Origin: a virus | DNA: 27,196 bases | Direction: 5' to 3' (one strand) | IMG/VR virus record: IMGVR_UViG_3300044971_002719 | Coordinates: 1 to 27,196 of that record | Part shown: in pieces, positions 1 through 8,253 of the stretch | Position numbering within the stretch: position 1 is the stretch's first letter | How the letters are laid out: each line of letters begins with the position of its first letter | The notes under the pieces: model-generated | What the model saw: only the letters and a program-made list of their open reading frames with translations | Database searches by the model: none | What the model was told of the DNA's origin: nothing | Made by a program: the position numbers and the translations under genes

Positions 1-530
1 AAGCTTTCCTAAAGGATCTATCAGCTCAATATTGGGATGTTAAGATATATTTAAATGGAGTTGATTTAACAGCTAATGAAATTCTTTCTGCTGGAATACT
101 TTCCGCTAATATAACTTGGTCTTTTAAAAGGGGCCCAAATAACCTTGTTATTATTATTAATAAGTCATCTAATAATACATCAGGAACAAACACAGCATTT
201 AACGGCAGCATATCAATACTAGAAAATAGATCTATATTGTCATTAAATGGTATAAAATGTTATAAAAATTATTTGTATGAAGTAAAAACAGAAGATTTAA
301 GAAATTACTATTCTAATAAAGACAATGTATTTTCTATTATACAATATGAAAATGTATACGAAATAGTATACAGAAGATCAGAAGAGATAATATCTGGTAG
401 TAGAGTGTATTATAATTACAATACAGACAATGATGTAAGTTCGATTAGAGTAAGAGTAGATCTCTTTAGGGGATCAAACGTCTATACGGGTCCATCAATC
501 AATTCGTATACAGTTAAGTTTAGGCATTAG
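1..530 (+). CDS. Virion/tail-type structural protein, 5'-truncated
   Basis: The reading frame is open from base 3 to the TAG at 528-530, so the gene began before the window; the visible part is about 175 residues. The sequence is rich in Asn, Ser, Ile, Tyr and Val with alternating hydrophobic residues (for example near YWDVKIYLNGVDL), which suggests beta-rich domains such as those in tail or baseplate proteins. I recognise no named family. It sits directly before two other proteins of virion type, with an SD-like TAGGAAG at its own end serving the next gene. An internal TTG at 237 could be taken for a start, but the frame is clearly coding upstream of it. Structural role is inferred from composition and position only. 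Confidence 0.6.
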   Translation, partial: AFLKDLSAQYWDVKIYLNGVDLTANEILSAGILSANITWSFKRGPNNLVIIINKSSNNTSGTNTAFNGSISILENRSILSLNGIKCYKNYLYEVKTEDLRNYYSNKDNVFSIIQYENVYEIVYRRSEEIISGSRVYYNYNTDNDVSSIRVRVDLFRGSNVYTGPSINSYTVKFRH

Positions 531-537
531 GAAGTTT

Positions 538-973
538 ATGGGTAAGTTATTCTCTTTATTTAACAGAAGGCAAAATGTTATACAGCCAGCTGTGACCAGG
601 CAGAGGCAGCCTCTAAATGCTCCGATAAGCTCTCAAAATATTAACTTGTATTTTGATCAATTTGTTGTTGACATATCTAGATTGGACAAAAATATAGAGA
701 GCCTAAATGTCCTCTATGACGAGGCTGCAAACCTTCTCAATGCTAGACTGGACTCTGCAACTCCTCGGTTACTATTACTACCAAGAAATGGACATGACTA
801 TTTATGGTCAAAAAATTTCATATGATAGAACATTAGACGAGTATGTAGTTGTTTCGGCAACGCCAAGTTATCTAAATGATTTAAGTTTTTTTTCAAATCA
901 AATTAATTCATCTAAAATACAAAATATGTCACAAAAATTAAACACTATAGAAAAAATAATTAACGCAGAATAA
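538..973 (+). CDS. Tail-region protein split by a +1 frameshift at CGG 766
   Basis: The zero frame starts at ATG 538 after a good SD (TAGGAAG) and runs 76 codons to a CGG at 766-768. If it stays in frame it meets TGA at 823-825 after a low-quality stretch (four Leu, then Pro-Arg-Asn). If the C at 766 is skipped, reading resumes at GGT 767 and continues to the TAA at 971-973, giving Thr-Pro-Gly-Tyr-Tyr-Tyr-Tyr-Gln-Glu. The joined product is about 144 residues, with a polar N-terminus and a helical middle and end. The +1 half has no convincing start of its own and ends just before the next gene. No family recognised; a small virion or assembly protein is an inference from its place between structural genes. 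The alternative is an inactivating one-base insertion. Confidence 0.6.
766..768 (+). other. Putative +1 recoding site, CGG (ACT CCT C GGT TAC)
   Basis: In-frame CGG of the 538 gene. Skipping C766 joins the zero frame to the long +1 frame. Without the skip, translation ends 19 codons later at TGA 823-825. Confidence 0.6.
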
Positions 974-983
974 ATAGGTAGTT

Positions 984-2252
984 ATGTCAGAATTTATATA
1001 TACACAAAAAAAACCACAACAATATCATGGACCATTTTCCAGTTCAGACTGGAACGAAAGAGTCGAGCAAAACTATTCTGATCTTGTTTATTTATATAAT
1101 AAATATGGAATTATTGATAAAAAAATAGCAGAATTAATTGAAAGAGTTATAAAAGATAATATTTTCTTAACAAATGCTGTAAATGATCTATTTGATAGAA
1201 TAAGAACTATTGAAAGTCAGTATACAAACCAAATATCTTTGTTCTCAAAAAGTCAGATAGATGCGTCTCCCTTTGTTGCCACATCTTACGCCCTTTCTTC
1301 TTCTGAAGCTTTAGATTACAATGATCAGTATAATCATTTAACACTGCCAGTAGTATCTGGCTCTTCGCATTCTAAGATAAAATTTATCAATGCCTCAAAA
1401 GGACAGGTAATTCCTGATTTCTTAGAAACAAGAATTGACACAAATGTTCCTGGTGGAGATGGAAATGGCGCAATCATAGATACAACTCCAGTTGTAAATG
1501 CATTTCTAAATCAACCAGATAAAGTTTGGAGAAGAAACGTAATCTTGAACGCTCCAAATCCCCTTGGAGTTAGCCTCTACCTATACGTAAAGGTTCCCAG
1601 CTCTACTTCAATAGGCTCTACTATTTCAAACATGTTGACACTTTCTCCATATCCGTCAAATGGTGTAGACGTAGTCAAGGTAGAGTATACGACAAAGAGC
1701 AACCCCACCATGTCAGACGCTGATGTCTACACTCCATTAAATTCAACAGGTCTCTATGAAAATAACTACGATGCAGTAACAAAGATTCCGCCAGGAGGAT
1801 GGTCAACAATTGGATCAGATACCTGTGTAAACTCAGGACCACTCTGTTTTTATTATGGAGATAAGTCAATTACAGCTTTTAGAATACTATTAAGACAAAA
1901 GAACTATGTTGTCGAAAATGCTAAGTATGTCTATACTTATGGTCTTTCTGATTTGGATATAAAATACAGTAAGTTTCTACCAAAGGGTAGGGCTTTTATT
2001 AAGTTTGATGCCCCAAGTGGTAAGACAATAGCTTCGATTACCAATGTGTCACCAAAGGCATATAATGTTTCTGAAACAAATCTGTCTAGCGCCTTTTCTC
2101 ATAGGGTTTTCTATAAATCTGGATCAAATTATGTACTGGTGAATCCAGGAACAAGCTCTACAGTTTATATTGAAGTTACTTTAAATATGCTAGAGGACAA
2201 AATACCACCTGTATTGTCAGATTTAATTATAGAAGCTGACTATAATACCTAA
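984..2252 (+). CDS. Tail/baseplate-type structural protein (422 aa)
   Basis: Intact 422-residue frame from ATG 984 (SD-like TAGGTAG upstream) to TAA 2250-2252. The first 90 or so residues look helical (DWNERVEQNYSDLVYLYNKY, then IDKKIAELIERVIKDN), resembling an oligomerisation or attachment segment. The rest is beta-type, rich in Ser, Thr, Asn, Val and Tyr, with stretches such as LGVSLYLYVKVPSST. This is the usual look of a baseplate wedge, fibre or adhesin-like virion protein with a helical head and beta-sandwich domains. No catalytic motif seen. It lies between the frameshifted 144-residue protein and a strongly translated small structural protein. Exact family not recognised. Confidence 0.6.
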   Translation: MSEFIYTQKKPQQYHGPFSSSDWNERVEQNYSDLVYLYNKYGIIDKKIAELIERVIKDNIFLTNAVNDLFDRIRTIESQYTNQISLFSKSQIDASPFVATSYALSSSEALDYNDQYNHLTLPVVSGSSHSKIKFINASKGQVIPDFLETRIDTNVPGGDGNGAIIDTTPVVNAFLNQPDKVWRRNVILNAPNPLGVSLYLYVKVPSSTSIGSTISNMLTLSPYPSNGVDVVKVEYTTKSNPTMSDADVYTPLNSTGLYENNYDAVTKIPPGGWSTIGSDTCVNSGPLCFYYGDKSITAFRILLRQKNYVVENAKYVYTYGLSDLDIKYSKFLPKGRAFIKFDAPSGKTIASITNVSPKAYNVSETNLSSAFSHRVFYKSGSNYVLVNPGTSSTVYIEVTLNMLEDKIPPVLSDLIIEADYNT

Positions 2253-2309
2253 TTGATTGCTTGAATAATTCATAATTCTTTTTACTATATATATAACATA
2301 GCGTACACC

Positions 2310-2316
2310 AAGGAGA
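2310..2316 (+). promoter_or_regulatory. Strong ribosome binding site AAGGAGA; AT-rich leader
   Basis: AAGGAGA lies six bases before ATG 2323 and is the closest to consensus SD in the window. The 70-base gap before it holds TATAAT (2241-2246, inside the end of the previous gene) and a TATATATATAAC run near 2286-2297, either of which could be a -10 element. No well-spaced -35 is seen, so the promoter is only suggested. Confidence 0.5.
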
Positions 2317-2322
2317 TTCAAA

Positions 2323-2946
2323 ATGGCTACTTTTTATGTAGGTCGCAGACCAGTTCTTAAAGGAAGAACTACAGCTGCAATGACCAACCCATACACCAGT
2401 ATGACAGGCAAGGCTAAGGGCAACGGAACATATTCCTACTACCCTCTATATAGCACCAGTCACGTTTTGGATGGTGCTCCAGACAATCATCACGTTCCAG
2501 GCACTGGCTATCATCCTGGCAGCGTTTTGTTGTCGCAGCTTTTTAATGGTTCTACACTTTATGTCCATCCTCTTTCTGGCACATTCCCAGACGGTAAAGC
2601 AACTTACGATGGAGCAAGATTTAGACCACTTGAGTTTAAAGGTTTAACAGGAAACTCGGCTTTCCCATCTGGTTATGGCCACGCTGACCGCACAACAAGC
2701 TATAGCCTCTATAGCAATTATATCTTTGATGGTGTAACATCTTCACAGATATTTGTGAATGTTGGACATGGCCCAAGAACTACAGGAATGGCAGCATCTT
2801 TCGAACTGTTTAGACCAGATGATGTTAGCCGAGTCCCTAGTGCTAGCGTTTTTACATCTGGATATGGACAGGCTAATGTAACGAGTGATTATGGAAGAGA
2901 AAAAGTTCAAGAGTGGTACGGAGTACCATCTGCAAAAGCTCTCTGA
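2323..2946 (+). CDS. Probable abundant virion protein (207 aa)
   Basis: Starts at ATG 2323 after a near-consensus SD and ends at TGA 2944-2946. The 207-residue product is rich in Gly, Ser, Tyr, Thr, His and Pro, poor in Lys and Glu, with repeated Tyr-Ser/Tyr-Gly stretches (FPSGYGHADRTTSYSLY, later TSGYGQANVTSDYG). No transmembrane segment or catalytic motif seen. Codon choice uses more C- and G-ending codons than its neighbours, as do a few other small genes with strong SDs here, which fits high expression. A head-decoration, fibre or tail-surface protein is an inference. Its last 56 bases overlap the next gene in the +1 frame. The overlap contains no in-frame CGG, so I treat the two as separate overlapping genes. 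Confidence 0.6.
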   Translation: MATFYVGRRPVLKGRTTAAMTNPYTSMTGKAKGNGTYSYYPLYSTSHVLDGAPDNHHVPGTGYHPGSVLLSQLFNGSTLYVHPLSGTFPDGKATYDGARFRPLEFKGLTGNSAFPSGYGHADRTTSYSLYSNYIFDGVTSSQIFVNVGHGPRTTGMAASFELFRPDDVSRVPSASVFTSGYGQANVTSDYGREKVQEWYGVPSAKAL

Positions 2947-3208
2947 TTATTATTCGTCTCCAATCAATCTAGAAAAAGACGATAGAATATCAGGAACATA
3001 TGCATGGCTTGGTGTTTTATCCATGGTCTTAGCTTATGATGTGTACGCTATAAAAACAAAAAAAGCAGAGACACTTACTAGATCTTTTTGGAGACTTACA
3101 GATAAACCACTAAAGAGCATTGTTCCTCTTACTGCGTGGGCGGCACTTAGTGTGCACCTTCTGTTGGAGAAAAACATTAGAAAAAAGAAATTTGGTACTT
3201 CAATATAA
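2891..3208 (+). CDS. Small two-helix membrane protein (105 aa)
   Basis: Runs from ATG 2891 (GTG 2885 is also in frame) to TAA 3206-3208. A charged N-terminus (MEEKKFKSGTEYHLQKL) is followed by two hydrophobic segments, around AWLGVLSMVLAYDVYAI and around IVPLTAWAALSVHLLL, and a basic tail (EKNIRKKK), so a two-pass inner-membrane protein is likely. It starts inside the end of the preceding virion gene, so the two are probably translationally coupled. The layout recalls small two-pass proteins found near structural and lysis genes of actinobacterial phages, but I cannot assign a family. A lysis or holin-accessory role is possible but not shown. Confidence 0.6.
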   Translation: MEEKKFKSGTEYHLQKLSDYYSSPINLEKDDRISGTYAWLGVLSMVLAYDVYAIKTKKAETLTRSFWRLTDKPLKSIVPLTAWAALSVHLLLEKNIRKKKFGTSI

Positions 3209-3246
3209 CATCTTCGTTGCTACTATGAAGACCTACAATTTATATG

Positions 3247-3255
3247 TGCTATAAT
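3247..3255 (+). promoter_or_regulatory. Extended -10 promoter (TGC-TATAAT)
   Basis: TGCTATAAT in the gap between the membrane-protein gene and the 3354 gene; transcription would start near 3262. No clear -35 at the right distance. It sits inside a short inverted repeat (GTGCT 3246-3250 / AGCAC 3261-3265) and only about 10 bases before a terminator hairpin. Confidence 0.45.
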
Positions 3256-3270
3256 CAATGAGCACAGAAA

Positions 3271-3308
3271 TTATTCCCGCCTCGTCAAAAGGGCGGGAAT
3301 AAGTTTTT
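3271..3308 (+). terminator. Rho-independent terminator
   Basis: An 11-bp perfect stem: TTATTCCCGCC (3271-3281) pairs with GGCGGGAATAA (3292-3302), with a 10-base loop, followed by GTTTTTTAG. It closes the left, structural group of genes, and lies between the 3250 promoter and the 3354 gene. Confidence 0.85.
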
Positions 3309-3353
3309 TAGAAGCAGTTTTATATCTTTAGATAGAGATAAAGAGGATTGATA

Positions 3354-4049
3354 ATGTCTATACAGTCTATGACAACAGTGGTCGAAGATGGAACAATGCC
3401 ACTTGACGTAGCAGAAAAATATTTAAGTTTGTACATAGGTGAATGCGATTGGAATTCCAAGATTGCTTACCTCTGGTCAACACAAAAGAAGAAGTTTAAA
3501 GATGAAGACTCAGCAAAAGAGTATGTGAAAAAGTCTGTAGCTTGCGCATGCCTTACTCTAATATATAATAAAACCGTTATACCTGAAGATAAATCATCAC
3601 TATTGTTTTGGGTAGGTGGATGGCCTCAGTTTAATGAAAGAGATTGGTTCTCTATCTTTAGGGAAATAATTAAGAAAGATCTTGAAATAGATCAGCATAG
3701 AAAAGCTGTTATACAACTTGGAGTATTTGATTATATTGATATGTCTCCAATAACTCGTCAAGCCTACAACTGGCTATATGATTTACTAGACAAGGAAAAA
3801 TTTGATTCTCAAGAAAAAAGAGAAGAAGGCATACAAAAAATTAAAAACCTTGTAAAAATTTATGGTGGAGCAATAATATGCAATCTTTTCACCAATCATC
3901 AAGCAAGCGTAGATAAAGTATTAAACTGGAAAAGTGGATATTTTATTGAAAGAGAAATATACAAAGTATATTCTGTAGATCAAATTATAAAGATTAAATC
4001 TGCAGAAATAAATAAAACAAATAAAAACTACATTAAAAATTTTAAGTAA
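3354..4049 (+). CDS. Hypothetical protein (231 aa)
   Basis: ATG 3354 is chosen over the in-frame TTG at 3348 because AAGAGGA (3341-3347) is correctly spaced from it. The 231-residue product is soluble-looking and mixed alpha-helical, with Trp-rich patches (LLFWVGGWPQFNERDWF) and a Lys/Asn-rich end. I recognise no domain. It is the first gene after the terminator at 3271-3308 and stands 16 bases before the ribonucleotide reductase gene, so it belongs to the early/metabolic operon. Function unknown. Confidence 0.6.
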   Translation: MSIQSMTTVVEDGTMPLDVAEKYLSLYIGECDWNSKIAYLWSTQKKKFKDEDSAKEYVKKSVACACLTLIYNKTVIPEDKSSLLFWVGGWPQFNERDWFSIFREIIKKDLEIDQHRKAVIQLGVFDYIDMSPITRQAYNWLYDLLDKEKFDSQEKREEGIQKIKNLVKIYGGAIICNLFTNHQASVDKVLNWKSGYFIEREIYKVYSVDQIIKIKSAEINKTNKNYIKNFK

Positions 4050-4065
4050 TAGAAAGAAGAAATTA

Positions 4066-6153
4066 ATGAGCACCCCATTGACAGCAGAAGAGTCCGTACA
4101 ATCAAAAAATTTAAACATATTCTCTTTTAAAATAAGCGATGATTTTGTTGAAACTTATAAAGCAAAGAAAGCACCATTTGGTTATAGAGATGCTGCGGGT
4201 AACTCTGTTGGAGAAATTACATTTCTTAGAACATACTCAAGAAAAAAAATAGATGGCACAAAAGAAACATGGGTCGATGTTTGTGAGCGTGTTATTAACG
4301 GAATGTACTCTCTTCAAAAGGATCACTGCAAAAAGAATAGACTCCCTTGGAACGACGTAAAGGCACAGGCTAGCGCAAAAGAAGCTTTTGACCGCCTATT
4401 CAATCTTAAGTGGACTCCACCAGGTCGAGGCCTTTGGATGATGGGAACGCAAATTGTCAATGTTCAAAAGAATTCAGCAGCCCTACAAAACTGTGCCTTC
4501 GTTTCTACCTCTGAGATGACAAAAAATAATCCAGCAAAGCCGTTTGCTTTTTTGATGGAGGCATCAATGCTTGGAGTTGGAGTCGGATTTGATGACAAGG
4601 GTGCTGATAAAGACTTCACAATCTATGAGTCAGAAAAGCCTATGGTAACCATTATCATCAGCGATGATCGCGAAGGGTGGGCTGAAGCAACTTCAGCATT
4701 AATTAACTCATACTTAAAGTCTGATCAAAGCCCTGTTGAGTTTGACTATTCATTGATACGTCCCCTTGGATCTCCTATTAAAACATTTGGAGGAACAGCT
4801 TCTGGGCCAGATCCTTTAATTAAGCTACACAAATCTATACGCAAAATATTTACTGGCCGTAATGGACAAAAATTAACAAGAAAAGACATTGCAGACATAG
4901 GAAACCTTATAGGTGTGTGTGTTGTTTCAGGAAATGTAAGACGATCAGCAGAGCTTCTTATCGGAAGAATTGATGATCAAGATTTCTTAAACTTAAAGAA
5001 CTCGGAGGTATTTCCTGAAAGAAATTCATACGACTCAGAGAATCCAGGATGGGGATGGATGAGTAACAACTCGGTAGAAGTATCAGTTGGTCAAGATTTA
5101 TCTGCGATTGTCGATGGAATAGCTAGAAACGGTGAGCCAGGAGTTATATGGATGGACATGTCCAGAAAGTATGGTCGACTTGCTGATCCAGTAAATAACA
5201 AAGATCATCGAGTAGCTGGATTCAACCCATGTGCAGAACAGTCACTTGAGTCTTATGAGTGTTGCACCCTTGTTGAAACATACCTAGGAAGACATGACTC
5301 ATTAGAAGATTACAAGAGAACATTAAAGTTTGCATATCTCTATGCTAAAACAGTTACCTTATTGCCAACCCACTGGGAAGAAACAAATGCAATTATGCAA
5401 CGCAATCGTCGAATCGGAGCATCAATGTCTGGTGTTGCAGATTTTGCTGACAATAACGGCATGCCGGTTCTTCGTGAGTGGATGGATGATGGTTACAAAA
5501 CAGTGCAAAGATACGATAACATTTACTCAGAGTGGCTTGGAGTTCGTGAATCAATTAAAATGACAACAGTTAAGCCGTCTGGAACAGTGTCCATTCTTGC
5601 TGGCGAGTCACCTGGTGTTCACTGGACTCCTGGTGGAGAATATTTTAATAGAACAATTAGATTCTCTAACGACGACCCAATGTTGCCACTTTTTAGAATG
5701 GCAAACTATAGAGTCGAGCCAGCGTCAGAGTCTCCAGATACTACATCTGTTGTATATTTCCCAATTAAATCCAACGCAAAAAGATCTGAAAAAGATGTAA
5801 CAATTTTTGAAAAGACAGCATTGGCAGCAGCAGCACAAAGATATTGGTCAGACAACTCCGTTTCTGTTACTATTTCTTTTAATTCAGAAACAGAAAAACA
5901 GCACGTTGGAACAGTCCTTCACATGTATGATGGTCAGCTAAAGACTGTATCTTTCCTTCCACAAGGAAACGAAACATATCCACAAATGCCCTATACACAA
6001 ATTGAGAAAAATGAGTACACAGATGCAAGCATGAATCTGTTTCCAATAGATTTTTCTGGAGTATATGCAGGCATGGCAGCAGATGCTATAGGCGAATCAT
6101 ATTGCACAACAGACTCATGTGAGATAAAGCTGATAAAGGAAAATCAAAAATAA
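4066..6153 (+). CDS. nrdJ: Adenosylcobalamin-dependent ribonucleoside-triphosphate reductase (class II RNR)
   Basis: A 695-residue protein of the monomeric class II (RTPR-like) type, which reduces ribonucleoside triphosphates to deoxy forms using a thiyl radical made from coenzyme B12. Key residues seen: first redox Cys143 in QNCAFVST, the active-site loop FNPCAEQ with Cys389 and Glu391, the second redox Cys399 or 400 in SYECCTL, and a C-terminal shuttle pair Cys680/Cys685 (C-TTDS-C). The length fits the family (about 700-750). No nrdA/nrdB pair is present, so this enzyme alone would supply dNTPs, without oxygen or iron but needing cobalamin from the host. It heads a run with ThyX, a deaminase and related enzymes. 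Confidence 0.93.
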   Translation: MSTPLTAEESVQSKNLNIFSFKISDDFVETYKAKKAPFGYRDAAGNSVGEITFLRTYSRKKIDGTKETWVDVCERVINGMYSLQKDHCKKNRLPWNDVKAQASAKEAFDRLFNLKWTPPGRGLWMMGTQIVNVQKNSAALQNCAFVSTSEMTKNNPAKPFAFLMEASMLGVGVGFDDKGADKDFTIYESEKPMVTIIISDDREGWAEATSALINSYLKSDQSPVEFDYSLIRPLGSPIKTFGGTASGPDPLIKLHKSIRKIFTGRNGQKLTRKDIADIGNLIGVCVVSGNVRRSAELLIGRIDDQDFLNLKNSEVFPERNSYDSENPGWGWMSNNSVEVSVGQDLSAIVDGIARNGEPGVIWMDMSRKYGRLADPVNNKDHRVAGFNPCAEQSLESYECCTLVETYLGRHDSLEDYKRTLKFAYLYAKTVTLLPTHWEETNAIMQRNRRIGASMSGVADFADNNGMPVLREWMDDGYKTVQRYDNIYSEWLGVRESIKMTTVKPSGTVSILAGESPGVHWTPGGEYFNRTIRFSNDDPMLPLFRMANYRVEPASESPDTTSVVYFPIKSNAKRSEKDVTIFEKTALAAAAQRYWSDNSVSVTISFNSETEKQHVGTVLHMYDGQLKTVSFLPQGNETYPQMPYTQIEKNEYTDASMNLFPIDFSGVYAGMAADAIGESYCTTDSCEIKLIKENQK

Positions 6154-6157
6154 AATT

Positions 6158-6493
6158 ATGTCAGAAGATAATAGTGAAGAAATTGAAAAGATTTTTAATG
6201 AGCTAATGAATTCAAACTCAATTAAAGATCTTGTAAAAGAAGATAAAAACTCTATTATAAAAGAACTAATACATATGCAAGAGTCACTTTTAGAATCAGT
6301 ATTAAATATAAATGCATTAGTGCATGCCCTTCATAGTGACGCAACATTTGAAGTAGATCCGAGTTTGTTTGAGCTATTAGGGCCATTGTACAAAATAAGC
6401 GAAGATTTTATCGCTGAAGCTATTGGATATAATGGTACAATAGAGGAATATATAGAGATTGAAGATGAAGAAGAAAGTGATGATGGAGAATAA
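6158..6493 (+). CDS. Acidic hypothetical protein (111 aa)
   Basis: Begins four bases after the reductase stop and overlaps the ThyX start. The 111-residue product is mainly helical and ends in a very acidic tail (IEIEDEEESDDGE). No domain recognised. Position between reductase and thymidylate synthase suggests co-transcription with nucleotide metabolism, but nothing in the sequence shows a direct role. Confidence 0.6.
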   Translation: MSEDNSEEIEKIFNELMNSNSIKDLVKEDKNSIIKELIHMQESLLESVLNINALVHALHSDATFEVDPSLFELLGPLYKISEDFIAEAIGYNGTIEEYIEIEDEEESDDGE

Positions 6494-7175
6494 TTTAATT
6501 CAAGTTTTAGATAAAGGTTATGTAAGATTAGTAGATAAAATGGGAAGTGATCTTTCCGTAGTTAATGCAGCAAGAGCGTCTTTTGCAAAAGAGTCAAAAG
6601 AATTTACACAACAAGATGCAAAGCTTTTAAACTTTTTAGCAAGAGAAAATCATATGTCGCCTTTTCGACATGCTTTTGCTACCTTTGAATTTAAAGCACC
6701 ATTAATGGTGGCACGACAGCATTGGAAATATGTTGTTGGGTCTGATCACACTATGGATTCTTGGAATGAGTCCTCTAGAAGATATATTACTATGGATCCA
6801 GAGTTTTATTTTCCAGCAGCAGACGAGTGGCGTTTAGCTCCAGAAGACAAAAAGCAGGGCTCTCATGGCGTTGCAGATCCATTTATTGGCTCAATGCTAA
6901 CACAGGAGCTAATGGTATATGCAGAAAAAGGTGAAGCTCTATATAACATGGCTATGGAAGGTGGAATAGCAGCAGAACAGGCTAGACTATTTTTGCCAGC
7001 TTATTCTATGTACGTAATATACAGATGGTCATGTTCGCTTCAGTCAGTAATTTTATTCTTGACGCAAAGATTGTCAGAAGATTCTCAAGTTGAGATTCAA
7101 AAATATGCAAAAGCTGTTCATGAACTTATTCAACCAGAATTTCCAATGTCAATGAAAGCATTAATGGGATCATAA
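6480..7175 (+). CDS. thyX: FAD-dependent thymidylate synthase ThyX
   Basis: Makes dTMP from dUMP using methylene-tetrahydrofolate, FAD and NADPH. The start is ATG 6480 (6483 is equally possible), overlapping the previous gene; the product is about 231 residues. The signature is the phage-type form of the ThyX motif: Arg79-Gln-His81-Trp, then a longer spacer than in the textbook RHRxxSxNExS, then Trp-Asn96-Glu-Ser-Ser-Arg100-Arg-Tyr. ARASFAKESKEF near the N-terminus and the N-terminal His cluster (ENHMSPFRH) also match the family. Followed by a TAATG-overlapping membrane peptide gene and the dCMP deaminase-like gene, so dUMP supply and methylation are adjacent. Confidence 0.92.
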   Translation: MMENNLIQVLDKGYVRLVDKMGSDLSVVNAARASFAKESKEFTQQDAKLLNFLARENHMSPFRHAFATFEFKAPLMVARQHWKYVVGSDHTMDSWNESSRRYITMDPEFYFPAADEWRLAPEDKKQGSHGVADPFIGSMLTQELMVYAEKGEALYNMAMEGGIAAEQARLFLPAYSMYVIYRWSCSLQSVILFLTQRLSEDSQVEIQKYAKAVHELIQPEFPMSMKALMGS

Positions 7176-7336
7176 TGATCAATTTCTTTTTTCTGCTACT
7201 CTATGTAGCATTAATCAATTGGAACATTGGTTTATATACTTTGGCTTTAGGGCAAAATGGAAGATCAAAGTTTATTGTTATAGCAATTAATATATTTGTT
7301 TCTTTTATACTAGGGTATCTATCTATATATCGTTAG
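7175..7336 (+). CDS. Small membrane peptide (53 aa)
   Basis: Starts at ATG 7175, overlapping the thyX stop (TAATG), and ends at TAG 7334-7336. Two hydrophobic segments (INFFFLLLYVALI and VIAINIFVSFILGYL) joined by a short polar loop (GQNGRSK) predict a two-pass membrane hairpin. No family recognised. The one-base overlap and the absence of other coding potential in the 160-base gap between thyX and the deaminase support it as a real gene. Confidence 0.6.
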   Translation: MINFFFLLLYVALINWNIGLYTLALGQNGRSKFIVIAINIFVSFILGYLSIYR

Positions 7337-7338
7337 CT

Positions 7339-7803
7339 ATGATTAAAAGAAAAAATATACAGTTTATTAAACTATGCTTTGAAGCTGCAAATATATTTTC
7401 CACATGCGGAAAAAAGAAGTACGCAGCAATACTTGTTGACTCAGATGGTCATGTAGTAGGCATGGGATATAATGGTGGGCCCAAAAACCATATTCATTGC
7501 GAAGATGGCGGTTGCCCAAGATATACTATGAATAGTCAGCCGGGATCGATATACGACAACTGCATTGCTGTTCATGCAGAGCAAAATGCGTTCTTGCATT
7601 CAGATTATAGTTCTAAGGCTACGAGCATATATGTCAATGGGCCTCCATGTTTTACCTGCGCAAAGTTGATTGTAAACTCAACTGTAAAAAAATTGTTTTA
7701 TATTAAAGATGATTCGTATTCAGATTGGAATAATGTTAAACTATTCCTAGAAAAAAATAACATAGAAATAAGAGAGATTGATCAATGGCAGCTGGAAAGT
7801 TAA
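7339..7803 (+). CDS. dCMP/cytidine deaminase-family enzyme
   Basis: A 154-residue zinc-dependent deaminase. The catalytic motif His79-Ala-Glu81 (VHAEQNAF) and the second zinc motif Pro-Pro-Cys104-Phe-Thr-Cys107 are both intact. An extra His/Cys cluster (HIHCEDGGCPR) matches the structural zinc region of dCMP deaminases. In a phage with ThyX, the likely reaction is dCMP to dUMP, feeding dTMP synthesis. It lies two genes after thyX and overlaps the next small gene by 19 bases. A deoxycytidylate substrate is inferred from family and context. Confidence 0.88.
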   Translation: MIKRKNIQFIKLCFEAANIFSTCGKKKYAAILVDSDGHVVGMGYNGGPKNHIHCEDGGCPRYTMNSQPGSIYDNCIAVHAEQNAFLHSDYSSKATSIYVNGPPCFTCAKLIVNSTVKKLFYIKDDSYSDWNNVKLFLEKNNIEIREIDQWQLES

Positions 7804-8021
7804 ATTACATAGTCATGTATGATGGATTAAGTCAGGTTTTTGGTTGCGCATCCAAAAAAATTGCGCTAGAATCTGCTCCACCTGATGGGTATACTTTACA
7901 AGATAAAAAAATATTGTTTATAACATATCAACCAGATAACAAAAAGCTATGCGTACACAAAGTCCCAGACGAAGAAGTGCAAGCAGCTGAAATAAAAAAG
8001 AAAAAACAAGAAAATGAGTAA
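7785..8021 (+). CDS. Small hypothetical protein (78 aa)
   Basis: ATG 7785 overlaps the end of the deaminase gene by 19 bases; stop TAA 8019-8021. The product has a beta/alpha-type N-terminus (LNYIVMYDGLSQVFGCASKK) and a Lys/Glu-rich helical tail. No motif recognised; co-translation with its neighbours is suggested by the overlaps on both sides. Confidence 0.55.
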   Translation: MAAGKLNYIVMYDGLSQVFGCASKKIALESAPPDGYTLQDKKILFITYQPDNKKLCVHKVPDEEVQAAEIKKKKQENE

Positions 8022-8253
8022 AAAACAAAATCAAAAAAAGAAAGTAACCATCAAGATTGTTCCAGGTCAAGCAATTTTTGTTGCAGATCTATCAGTTATG
8101 CACCACATAGCAGAAACTTATAATAATCTTGCAAGTACATATACAAGCCAACAGGACAAACAATCTTGCTATGATGTATCAAAGATGATATATGAATGGT
8201 CAGAAAAAACTTATTTTAATCCTGAAAACGATTACTCGGACGAAGAGTGGTAA
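8014..8253 (+). CDS. Small hypothetical protein (79 aa)
   Basis: Starts at ATG 8014 inside the end of the previous gene and ends at TAA 8251-8253, whose last base begins the next gene (TAATG). Lys-rich N-terminus (MSKKQNQKKKVTIKIVPG), a helical centre (MHHIAETYNNLASTY) and an acidic end (NDYSDEEW). Function unknown. Confidence 0.55.
   Translation: MSKKQNQKKKVTIKIVPGQAIFVADLSVMHHIAETYNNLASTYTSQQDKQSCYDVSKMIYEWSEKTYFNPENDYSDEEW

Noticed and set aside
1675-1869. Minus-strand frame within the 984-2252 gene
   Set aside because: Lies opposite a well-supported plus-strand gene, with no SD or promoter; typical antisense shadow. The same holds for the other minus-strand frames except 21936-22118.
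2885-2946. A further frameshift joining the 2323 gene to the 2891 membrane-protein gene
   Set aside because: The frames are related by +1, but the overlap has no in-frame CGG (TAC GGA is off frame), the first protein looks complete, and the second has its own ATG and a distinct membrane-protein composition.
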